Shown here piece by piece: positions 1 to 4,985 of a stretch of 5,226 nucleotides of DNA (its first letter is position 1; every line of letters starts with the position of its first letter). The notes beneath the pieces were generated by a model. That model searched no databases, was not told the origin of the DNA, and worked only from the letters and a program-made list of their open reading frames with translations. The stretch spans positions 1 through 5,226 of the forward strand of contig JACZKN010000135.1 of assembly GCA_014859985.1 (NCBI GenBank). The letters run 5' to 3'. A program made the position numbers and the translations under genes. Source of the stretch: Candidatus Krumholzibacteriia bacterium (lineage in GTDB: Bacteria; Krumholzibacteriota; Krumholzibacteriia; LZORAL124-64-63).

Positions 1-22
1 GCTTGCGTGAGCCTGCCTTCAC
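1..22 (-). CDS. Possible 5' end of the next nos-operon gene (partial)
   Basis: On the minus strand past nosZ there is an AGGGAG Shine-Dalgarno-like sequence (plus positions 31-36), then 8 nt, then a GTG at 20-22. Reading on gives Val(Met)-Lys-Ala-Gly-Ser-Arg-Lys, open to the window edge. An in-frame ATG at 26-28 would add two residues but lies only 2 nt from the Shine-Dalgarno. The basic start would suit a signal-peptide n-region. Clade II nos clusters usually continue after nosZ with a membrane protein gene (nosB) and nosD, so a gene is expected here. Only seven codons are visible, so this is a guess from position and ribosome-binding site, not from protein similarity. Confidence 0.25.
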
Positions 23-42
23 CCTCATCACTCCCTGCCGGG

Positions 43-73
43 GGCCAGGGCGGCCGCGAGGGCCGCCCTGGCC
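43..73 (-). terminator. Strong GC-rich hairpin just after nosZ
   Basis: A perfect 13-bp inverted repeat (43-55 and 61-73) closes on a 5-nt loop, GCGAG at 56-60. It begins 13 nt past the nosZ stop codon in the direction of transcription. Neither side has a T-run, so it is not a textbook intrinsic terminator. It could slow or partly end transcription, or act as an mRNA 3' stabiliser between nosZ and a following gene. The structure is certain; the function is inferred. Confidence 0.45.
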
Positions 74-86
74 GGCGAGAAACTAA

Positions 87-1985
87 CTAGTTGCCTACCG
101 AGCCGACGCTCCACAGGAGCGGGGTCTCGGCGTCAGCGGCCGACACGCGCACGTAGCCCTGCATCTCCTGGTGCAGCGCCGAGCAGAAGTTCGAGCAGTA
201 GAACGGGTAGATGCCCGCCTTCTCCGGCTTGAACTTCGCCGTCTTCGTCTCCCCCGGCTCGATCTGGAAGTCCACGTTGCTGCGCAGGATGCCGAAGCCG
301 TGGGCGATGTCCCGGTCCTGCTCGACGTTGGTCACGTGGAAGTACACGGTCTCGCCCAGGTCGATGGTCAGGGTGTCCGGATAGAAGTGCGTGCGCACCG
401 CCACCATGGTCACGTGGACGTCCTTGCCGTCGCGGGTGATGGAGGTCTCGGCCTCGTTCAGCACCTTGCGCGGGTGGTGGTTCTCCTCGATGGGGAAGAT
501 CACCTTGACGTTGGGGATCACCTTGTCGGCCTTGATGATCTGCCCGTAGTGGGGCTCCATGTAGGTGGGGATGTCCAGGATCAGCTCCATCGTCGGCCGC
601 GTCAGGTCGATCAGCTGCGCGCCCTCGGGGTGGGTGGGCCCCATGGGCAGGTAGCGGTCCTTGGAGATCTTGTTCAGCGCGAGCAGCCACTCGCCCGTGG
701 GATGGCGGGTGTCGCCCTCGCTGGCGGTGAGGTGACCGATGGAGTAGTGGACGTCCACCTTGTCCACCACCTCGAAGGTCTCCAGGTTCCACTTGGCCAC
801 CTGGCTGTCCAGGAACAGGCTGGTGTAGGCGAAGCCGCGGCCGTCGAACTGGGTGTGCAGGGGGCCGAGGCCCACCGGCACCTCAGCGACCCGCGTGGCC
901 TCGTAGCGCACCACCGGGATGCCGCCGAACTCGCCGATGAAATCCTTGGCCGCGATGGCCTGCTGGAACTGCGCGAAGCTGTGCACCACCGCGACCGCCG
1001 CCAGCTTGCCGTTGCCGATGATGAGCGTGCCCGAGGGATCGATGTCCACGCCGTGGGGCGACTTGGGCGTCGGCAGCAGGTACATCAGGCCCGGCACCTC
1101 GGCCGGGTCGATGACCTTGGCGCCGTCGATCTCCTTGTACTTGCCCGCGGCCACGGCCTCCCGGCCCTTGCGCCAGTCCAGGGCGGCGATGAAGTCGCGC
1201 TCGTTCTGGCTGGCGTTGACCTCGAGCTTGGTGTAGGCCTGCTCGGAGTTGTAGCAGCTGAAGAACACCCAGCCGTGGCTGGGGCCCTTGCCCGCGTCGG
1301 ACTTGTCCCAGTGGAAGGGCGGGGTCAGCACCTCGAAGTCCAGCTCCATGGTGCCGTCCTGGCCGACGGCCACCGCGGCGATCACCCCGTTGAACTTGTT
1401 CTTGTACTCGGCGATGGACTGGTAGGTGTTGGGCACCGGCGCCGAGAAGCGGCTGGCGGCGAACACGTACTCGGTGTTCTCGGTCACGAAGGTCGAGGCG
1501 TGGTTGGCCGAGACGTTCGGCAGGGGCCCGATGATCTGCTTCGTCTTGAACACGTCCAGGTCGATGCGGGCGATGCGGGCGTTGGCCATGTCGTTGATGA
1601 ACAGCCAGCGGCCGTCGTAGTCGCCGGCGGTCTCGGACAGGCCCGGATGGTGGGCGTCGCCCCAGAGGAAGCCGCCCAGCATGGCCTTCGAATCCTCGTC
1701 GTAGCCCCAGCCGCTGGCCGACTCGGGGGTGAACACGGGGATGGTGTTCAGGTGCCGGCCGCTGGGCAGCCCGTAGACGAACACCTGGCCGGAATGGCCG
1801 CCCGAGAGGAACACGTAGTAGTCGTCGTACTCGCCGGGGGCCACGTAGACGCGCTGGGCGGCGTCGCCGGTGGAGCCGGCACCGCCGCCGCCGGCGCCGC
1901 CGCCGCAGGCGACGAGCAGGAACGCAGCGGCCACCAGGACCAGGGCCAGGGTCAGGCTCGCGCGCAGGTGGGGGAATCGACGCAT
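87..1985 (-). CDS. nosZ: Nitrous oxide reductase NosZ, Sec-exported lipoprotein type (clade II-like)
   Basis: The 632-residue periplasmic copper enzyme reduces N2O to N2, the last step of denitrification. The N-terminus has basic residues, a hydrophobic stretch (about 11-26) and a lipobox Leu-Val-Ala-Cys with Cys27, followed by a Gly-rich tether (28-37). No twin-arginine motif of the clade I kind is seen, so export should be through Sec. The beta-propeller carries all seven CuZ histidines by motif: H112 and H113 (DAHHP), H162 (SANHA), H311 (SPHG), H377 (GPLHTQ), H418 (IGHL) and H479 (EPHYG). The C-terminal cupredoxin domain has the CuA ligands H562, C597, C601, H605 and M608 within CSNFCSALHQEM. 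Position 599 is Asn where clade I enzymes have Trp, but that residue binds copper through its backbone. The start is supported by AAGGAG (1992-1997), 6 nt upstream. It lies 36 bp after the cytochrome gene and is probably co-transcribed with it. A tail of about 18 residues follows the cupredoxin fold. Nothing looks broken. Confidence 0.97.
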   Translation of the reverse strand: MRRFPHLRASLTLALVLVAAAFLLVACGGGAGGGGAGSTGDAAQRVYVAPGEYDDYYVFLSGGHSGQVFVYGLPSGRHLNTIPVFTPESASGWGYDEDSKAMLGGFLWGDAHHPGLSETAGDYDGRWLFINDMANARIARIDLDVFKTKQIIGPLPNVSANHASTFVTENTEYVFAASRFSAPVPNTYQSIAEYKNKFNGVIAAVAVGQDGTMELDFEVLTPPFHWDKSDAGKGPSHGWVFFSCYNSEQAYTKLEVNASQNERDFIAALDWRKGREAVAAGKYKEIDGAKVIDPAEVPGLMYLLPTPKSPHGVDIDPSGTLIIGNGKLAAVAVVHSFAQFQQAIAAKDFIGEFGGIPVVRYEATRVAEVPVGLGPLHTQFDGRGFAYTSLFLDSQVAKWNLETFEVVDKVDVHYSIGHLTASEGDTRHPTGEWLLALNKISKDRYLPMGPTHPEGAQLIDLTRPTMELILDIPTYMEPHYGQIIKADKVIPNVKVIFPIEENHHPRKVLNEAETSITRDGKDVHVTMVAVRTHFYPDTLTIDLGETVYFHVTNVEQDRDIAHGFGILRSNVDFQIEPGETKTAKFKPEKAGIYPFYCSNFCSALHQEMQGYVRVSAADAETPLLWSVGSVGN

Positions 1986-2021
1986 CCCGGTCTCCTTCGA
2001 AGGGGTGGCGACAGGACCGGC

Positions 2022-2462
2022 CTAGCGGCCGGCCAGGGTCTCGCGCAGCAGGTACTGGACCAGGGCGTTGGCCTCGGCGTCCTTGACCTGCTGGTTGGCC
2101 ATCTGCAGGGCGTACTCGGCCATCAGGCCGCGGGCGATGGGGTCATTCTTGAGCATCCACTCCGGATCCATGATCTGCCGCTTGAGCCAGCGTTCGGTGC
2201 GGCGGTCGGCCACCCCGGCCAGGTCCGGGCCCTGCTTGCGCTCGCCCAGGGCGTGGCAGGTGACGCAGGCCTTGTCCTTGAAGATCTGCTCGCCCCAGGA
2301 GGCCAGCCCCTCGTCCAGGGTCAGGCTCTCGGCGGCCTTGGGGCCGTCGTTCAGGCCGGCGGCAGTGGCCTTCGCGTCCTCCTTGCCGCCACCGCCCTGG
2401 CACCCGGCCAAGGCGAGCAGCAGCAGAAGGGCGGCGGCGGTGGTGATCGTCGAGCGCTTCAT
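2022..2462 (-). CDS. Mono-heme cytochrome c lipoprotein, probable electron donor to NosZ
   Basis: This 146-residue protein has a Sec signal (MKRST, then a Leu-rich stretch), a lipobox Leu-Ala-Gly-Cys with Cys21, and a short Gly-rich tether (CQGGGG). One class I cytochrome c domain follows. The heme motif is CVTCH (C66, C69, H70), and the likely axial methionine is M121 in MANQQV, just before the final helix ending in VQYLL. QGPDLAGVADRR (78-89) is the usual loop after the heme site. The reading frame stays open upstream to 2555, but the ATG at 2460-2462 is preferred because it starts the signal peptide and has GGAG 8 nt upstream. It is the first gene of a two-gene unit with nosZ. Clade II nos clusters commonly carry such c-type cytochromes, so a role passing electrons to CuA is likely but inferred. 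No specific nosC symbol is assigned because the family is diverse. Confidence 0.92.
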   Translation of the reverse strand: MKRSTITTAAALLLLLALAGCQGGGGKEDAKATAAGLNDGPKAAESLTLDEGLASWGEQIFKDKACVTCHALGERKQGPDLAGVADRRTERWLKRQIMDPEWMLKNDPIARGLMAEYALQMANQQVKDAEANALVQYLLRETLAGR

Positions 2463-2492
2463 GGTTCGTCTCCCGGTTCGTCTCCTGGTTCG
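2463..2492 (-). repeat. Tandem 12-bp repeat that duplicates the ribosome-binding site of the cytochrome gene
   Basis: Two and a half copies of a 12-bp unit lie directly against the start codon: 2463-2474, 2475-2486 and a half copy at 2487-2492. In mRNA sense the two units are GGGAGACGAACC, next to the ATG, and AGGAGACGAACC upstream of it. Each contains a GGAG Shine-Dalgarno core, so the message has two ribosome-binding sites 12 nt apart. Only the inner one is well spaced (8 nt). The outer one could act as a ribosome standby site, or the unit may be a slippage-prone repeat. Confidence 0.75.
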
Positions 2493-2565
2493 GCAGGCGG
2501 CCCATTCCCGGGCCGCAATCTCATATAAAACCGGTCGGATTTGCCGGAACAACAACCATTCCGCG

Positions 2566-2594
2566 GCCCCGGGCGCAGGACCGGGGCCCGGGGC
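2566..2594 (-). promoter_or_regulatory. GC-rich hairpin in the probable leader of the nos operon
   Basis: GCCCCGGG (2566-2573) pairs perfectly with CCCGGGGC (2587-2594) across a 13-nt loop. If transcription begins in the AT-rich part upstream (beyond about 2611), this stem lies in the 5' leader roughly 100 nt before the cytochrome start. It could affect RNA stability or elongation. In such GC-rich DNA an 8-bp stem may also arise by chance. Confidence 0.3.
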
Positions 2595-2610
2595 GCCGAA
2601 TAGGCCCCGC

Positions 2611-2638
2611 TAAGACAGGATAAAGTTATCCTGTTTTA
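2611..2638. promoter_or_regulatory. Inverted repeat, candidate operator of the nos operon
   Basis: The arms TAAGACAGGATAA (2611-2623) and TTATCCTGTTTTA (2626-2638) are complementary at 12 of 13 positions around a 2-bp centre, AG. The inner 9 bp of each arm match perfectly. It sits in the AT-rich core about 150 bp upstream of the cytochrome start. The symmetry and size fit a binding site for a dimeric transcription factor. The half-site differs from FNR/DNR boxes (TTGAT-N4-ATCAA), so the regulator is not identified. Extra GGATAA half-sites at 2701 and 2859 may belong to the same system. Confidence 0.5.
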
Positions 2639-2665
2639 ACAACTTAAATCATGGCAGTTATTTGT

Positions 2666-2700
2666 GGACACGGCAGGGACAAATAGGACAAAAAAGTCCT
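2666..2700. repeat. Cluster of GGACA direct repeats plus short inverted repeat
   Basis: GGACA occurs at 2666-2670, 2677-2681 and 2686-2690, with start-to-start spacings of 11 and 9 bp, close to one helical turn. The last two extend to GGACAAA. The third also forms an inverted repeat, AGGAC-(six A)-GTCCT, at 2685-2700. Helically phased direct repeats upstream of a promoter are typical of response-regulator or activator sites. No known regulator consensus was recognised. Confidence 0.4.
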
Positions 2701-2796
2701 GGATAAGGGGGCCGGCGAGGAGTCGGAACCCTGCGGGAGGGCGAGGGTCCGCACGGGATATCCCGCGACTAGGACCGGCCGGCATCTCCGCAGGCG

Positions 2797-2824
2797 CTTC
2801 TTGGTTCGGATCCGAACCAACAAG
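2797..2824. repeat. 28-bp near-perfect palindrome
   Basis: The central 20 bp (2801-2820, TTGGTTCGGATCCGAACCAA) are perfectly self-complementary. After one mismatched pair, three more base pairs extend the arms to 2797 and 2824. As RNA this would give a strong hairpin closing on GATC. As DNA it would suit a dimeric repressor or activator. It lies about 90 bp past the gmk stop with no T-run on either side, so a role as gmk terminator is possible but not supported by a U-tract. Confidence 0.5.
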
Positions 2825-2882
2825 AGAAAAACGAACACACGACAACAGGCGGCTTGCTGGATAACGCCGCGGCCAGCGCGCA

Positions 2883-2905
2883 AGCGGCCCCCCGGGGGGC
2901 CCGCT
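2883..2905 (-). terminator. Hairpin directly after gmk
   Basis: AGCGG (2883-2887) pairs with CCGCT (2901-2905), and the C6/G6 runs between them (2888-2899) also pair, with one bulged base at 2900. The stem begins 7 nt after the gmk stop codon. There is no U-run after it. It probably marks the 3' end of the yicC-gmk transcript, though the lack of a U-tract leaves this open. Confidence 0.4.
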
Positions 2906-2912
2906 CCTCCCC

Positions 2913-3500
2913 CTAGGCCTCCAGCGGCGGCCGCGCGAACGCCTCCCGCCGCCACAGCGCGGCCTCCATCACCGCCTGCACCCGCAGCACCGCCCGCTCG
3001 AGGTCGTCGTTGACGATCCACCAGTCGTAGGCCCCGGCCCGGGCCACCTCGCCCCGGGCGTTCTCGAGCCGTCGGGCGATCACCGCGTCGCTGTCGGTGC
3101 CGCGCGAGCGCAGGCGGCGCTCCAGCTCCTCCCACGACGGCGGGAACAGGAACACCGACACCAGCTCGGCCCCGTAGCGGGGGATCACCTGCAGGCCGCC
3201 CTGCACGTCGATGTCCAGGACCGGGATGCGGCCGCGGGCGACGAGCTCGTCCAGGTGCGCGCGGCGGGTGCCGTAGCGGTTGCCGTGGACCACGGCCCAC
3301 TCGACGAAGGCGTCCGCGGCCAGCAGCTCGTCGAAGCGCGCGTCGTCCACGAAGTCGTAGTCCGCGCCGTCCTGCTCGCCCGCGCGGATGGGCCGCGTGG
3401 TGGACGACACCGAGAACGACAGCCGCGGGTCGGCGGCCATCAGGCGGGTGATGAAGCTGCTCTTGCCCGCGCCCGAGGGTCCGGTGATCAGCACGATCAT
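2913..3500 (-). CDS. gmk: Guanylate kinase
   Basis: The 195-residue cytoplasmic enzyme phosphorylates GMP to GDP with ATP, an essential step of guanine nucleotide synthesis. The P-loop GPSGAGKSS is at 7-15. The GMP-binding segment follows: SSTTRPIRAGE (32-42), DYDFV (47-51) and EWAVVHGNRYGT (68-79). LDIDVQG is at 95-101. An Arg-rich lid segment (about 128-145, RRLRSRGTDSD) and the late YDWWIVND stretch (159-166) complete the fold. The length is close to the usual 200 or so residues and no key residue is missing. GGAG (3508-3511) lies 7 nt before the ATG, inside the end of yicC, and only 4 bp separate the two genes, so they are surely one operon. In many bacteria rpoZ or coaBC follows gmk; here a non-coding region and the nos genes follow instead. 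Confidence 0.97.
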   Translation of the reverse strand: MIVLITGPSGAGKSSFITRLMAADPRLSFSVSSTTRPIRAGEQDGADYDFVDDARFDELLAADAFVEWAVVHGNRYGTRRAHLDELVARGRIPVLDIDVQGGLQVIPRYGAELVSVFLFPPSWEELERRLRSRGTDSDAVIARRLENARGEVARAGAYDWWIVNDDLERAVLRVQAVMEAALWRREAFARPPLEA

Positions 3501-3504
3501 GCGG

Positions 3505-4386
3505 CTACTCCAGGTTCTGGATCTGCTCGCGCAGGGACTCGACCTCGTCCTTCATGCCGATCACCGCGGTGGTGATGGCCATGATGTTGGTCTTCGAGCC
3601 CATGGTGTTCACTTCCCGGTGCATCTCCTGCAGCAGGAAGTTGATCCGCTTGGCCACCTGTCCGCCCTCGTCCAGGGTGGCCAGGAAGGCCTCGATGTGC
3701 ACGCCCAGGCGCTCGCACTCCTCGTTGATGTTGGCCTTGTCGGCCAGGATGGCCACCTCCTGGGCCAGGCGCTGCGGCTCCAGGGGCTCGCTCAGCAGCT
3801 TGGCCAGGCGCTCCTCCAGGCGGACGCGGATCTCCTCGGCGGCCTGGGGGGCCAGCACCTTCACCTGCGCGAGCTGCGCCTGCAGCGTCCGCAGGCGCTG
3901 GCGCATCTCGGCCACCAGCGCGGCGCCCTCCTTCTCCTTCATGGTCTGCAGGCCGCGGCAAGCGGCGGCCAGGGCGTCCATCAGCGCCTGCTGCAGGTCC
4001 GCCGGGTCCAGCTCCTGCTCCTCGGCCCGGAACAGTTCCGGCACCGCCAGCAGGTGGTCCAGGGTGATCTCCTGGAGCTTGTGCGTCTCCTGTTCGATGC
4101 GCGCCGCCGCCGCCTTGATCATGGCCAGGGCCATCTCCAGCCGCGCCGGGTCCAGGCCGGCGGCCGCCGTCGCGTCCTGGGTCTGCAGCAGCACCGCCAC
4201 CGACACGCGCCCGCGGGCCACGTTGTCCTTCAGGAAATTGCGGATGTCGATCTCGTAGGGGGCGACCTGGCCGGGCAGCTTCAGGGCCACGTCCAGGAAG
4301 CGGTGGTTCACCGAACGCAGTTCCACCGTCACCGTCCAACGGCCGCAGCGTCCTTCGCCGCTGCCGAATCCGGTCATGCTGAGCAT
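3505..4386 (-). CDS. yicC: YicC-family endoribonuclease
   Basis: This 293-residue protein belongs to the YicC/YloC family, whose members act as endoribonucleases; the E. coli protein has been linked to small-RNA turnover. Visible hallmarks are the N-terminal SMTGFG (3-8), VELRSVNHRFLD (21-32), and the strongly conserved C-terminal segment (250-267) FLLQEMHREVNTMGSKTN, where E. coli-like members read LLQEMNREANT. The middle (about 130-230) is Glu/Gln/Leu-rich and probably helical, matching the family's clamp-like helical region. The length agrees with the family (about 290). The start is backed by GAGGAG (4392-4397), 5 nt upstream. It is the first gene of the yicC-gmk unit, an arrangement seen in many phyla. 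Its physiological RNA targets in this organism are unknown. Confidence 0.95.
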   Translation of the reverse strand: MLSMTGFGSGEGRCGRWTVTVELRSVNHRFLDVALKLPGQVAPYEIDIRNFLKDNVARGRVSVAVLLQTQDATAAAGLDPARLEMALAMIKAAAARIEQETHKLQEITLDHLLAVPELFRAEEQELDPADLQQALMDALAAACRGLQTMKEKEGAALVAEMRQRLRTLQAQLAQVKVLAPQAAEEIRVRLEERLAKLLSEPLEPQRLAQEVAILADKANINEECERLGVHIEAFLATLDEGGQVAKRINFLLQEMHREVNTMGSKTNIMAITTAVIGMKDEVESLREQIQNLE

Positions 4387-4424
4387 GCGATCTCCTCAGG
4401 CTGGTGTGCAGGCGGGTCGCCCGC

Positions 4425-4453
4425 AGTGTAGGCGCTGGCCAGGCCGCGGGCAA
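4425..4453 (-). promoter_or_regulatory. Putative promoter of yicC-gmk
   Basis: On the minus strand TTGCCC (4448-4453) lies 17 nt upstream of TACACT (4425-4430), each matching the sigma-70 consensus at 4 of 6 positions. Transcription would start near 4418, giving a leader of about 30 nt that contains the GAGGAG ribosome-binding site and a small stem (4412-4416 with 4420-4424). The position, spacing and short leader fit well, but no experimental support is visible. Confidence 0.45.
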
Positions 4454-4464
4454 GGCGCTATCAT
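4436..4464 (+). promoter_or_regulatory. Putative promoter of the beta-barrel gene
   Basis: TGGCCA (4436-4441, 4 of 6 to TTGACA) is followed after 17 nt by TATCAT (4459-4464, 5 of 6 to TATAAT). The -10 box stands out in a GC-rich background. It would start transcription near 4471, about 46 nt before the start codon. Its -35 box lies in the spacer of the proposed yicC promoter and the reverse also holds, so the two RNA polymerase sites would exclude each other. Confidence 0.5.
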
Positions 4465-4466
4465 GG

Positions 4467-4492
4467 GGCGGCCGAGCCCCGCCCCGGCCGCC
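4467..4492 (+). promoter_or_regulatory. Hairpin at the 5' end of the beta-barrel mRNA
   Basis: GGCGGCCG (4467-4474) pairs perfectly with CGGCCGCC (4485-4492) around a 10-nt loop. It lies at or just after the inferred transcription start and ends 12 nt before the AAGGA ribosome-binding site. A 5'-terminal stem like this often protects mRNA from degradation, as in E. coli ompA, but that role here is inferred. Confidence 0.35.
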
Positions 4493-4516
4493 ACCTTCAT
4501 TGGAAAGGATTCCGAG

Positions 4517-4984
4517 ATGAAGCGGACCGTCTGCCTGATCGCCGCCCTGGTCCTCGTGACCGCCGCCTCCGCCCTGGCCGAGCGCCCGCCCCTGGGGCTG
4601 CGCGCCGGCTACACCTCCTGGAACAGCATCCACCAGTTCCACTTCGGCGGCCACGCCAAGCTGGGGGACCTCTTCCCCAACGTGGCGCTGATCCCCAACC
4701 TCGAGGTGGGCATGGGCGACAACGTCACCGTCATCACCGCCAACGGCGACCTGGTGTACCGGGTGACCGAGCTGACCGAGGCGCCCTGGGGCCCGTACGT
4801 GGGCGGCTCCCTGTCCTTGAACATCGTGGACACCGACGCCGGTTCGGACTCGGACCTGGGCCTGTCCGCGGTCGGCGGCACCACCTACCTGCTGGACAAC
4901 GGCAACGAGGTCTTCGGCGAGCTCCGCGTGGGCATCATGGACAGCCCCGGGCTGAAGATCACCGTCGGCTACACGTTCTTCTAG
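4517..4984 (+). CDS. Small secreted beta-barrel-like outer membrane protein, function unknown
   Basis: This is a 155-residue protein. The signal peptide is clear: MKR, a hydrophobic stretch (5-18), and a probable cut after Ala21 (ALA/E). The mature part of about 134 residues is a series of amphipathic stretches with Gly/aromatic turns (GLRAGYTSW, FHFGGHAKLG, PYVGGSLSLNIV, GELRVGI). It ends in ITVGYTFF, the terminal aromatic signature recognised by the BAM machinery. This fits a small, possibly 8-stranded outer-membrane barrel. An acidic loop (DTDAGSDSD, 105-113) could face outside or bind cations. The start chosen has AAGGA (4505-4509) 7 nt upstream and starts the signal peptide; the frame is open further upstream to 4376, but that extension has no protein features. 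The next gene begins 1 nt after its stop. No specific family was recognised. Confidence 0.85.
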   Translation: MKRTVCLIAALVLVTAASALAERPPLGLRAGYTSWNSIHQFHFGGHAKLGDLFPNVALIPNLEVGMGDNVTVITANGDLVYRVTELTEAPWGPYVGGSLSLNIVDTDAGSDSDLGLSAVGGTTYLLDNGNEVFGELRVGIMDSPGLKITVGYTFF

Positions 4985-4985
4985 G

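Larger units (their letters stand above)
2463..2912. other. 450-bp non-coding region between gmk and the nos operon
   Basis: No reading frame here has a good ribosome-binding site together with recognisable protein features. The stretch about 2611-2700 is strikingly AT-rich for this genome and probably contains the nos promoter, but no clear -35/-10 pair could be fixed. The best downstream candidate is TTGTTC (2547-2552) with 17 nt to TTTATA (2524-2529) on the minus strand, which is a weak match. GGATAA occurs four times: at 2618, as its complement at 2626, at 2701 and at 2859. A 12-bp perfect palindrome, CGGGATATCCCG, lies at 2754-2765. The more notable structures are listed separately. A small RNA or an unrecognised regulator site set is possible. 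Confidence 0.6.

Noticed and set aside
171..2528. A 785-codon open frame on the plus strand, antisense to nosZ and the cytochrome gene
   Set aside because: It is the mirror of strongly biased GC-rich codons. The protein is low-complexity (Val/Gly/His/Arg-rich), spans two genuine genes and their gap, and has no recognisable domain.
2463..2555. Longer start for the cytochrome c gene at 2555
   Set aside because: The extra 31 residues are Arg-rich and would sit before the lipoprotein signal peptide. The ATG at 2462 has its own ribosome-binding site and begins the signal.
2652..2668. Sigma-54-like TGGCAG element on the plus strand
   Set aside because: It lacks the GC at -12 with proper spacing and points away from the nos operon.
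2611..2700. FNR/DNR-type box (TTGAT-N4-ATCAA) for oxygen or nitric oxide control
   Set aside because: No acceptable match was found in the gap on either strand, although such control is common for nos genes.
2801..2820. GGTTCGGATCC resembling a tRNA T-arm
   Set aside because: The stem does not pair as a T-arm around a 7-nt loop, and no acceptor, D or anticodon arms are found nearby. The sequence is better explained as a palindrome.
2636..2864. Short open frames of 66-69 codons on both strands of the gmk-nos gap
   Set aside because: They lack ribosome-binding sites and protein features, and they run through palindromes and repeats that look regulatory.
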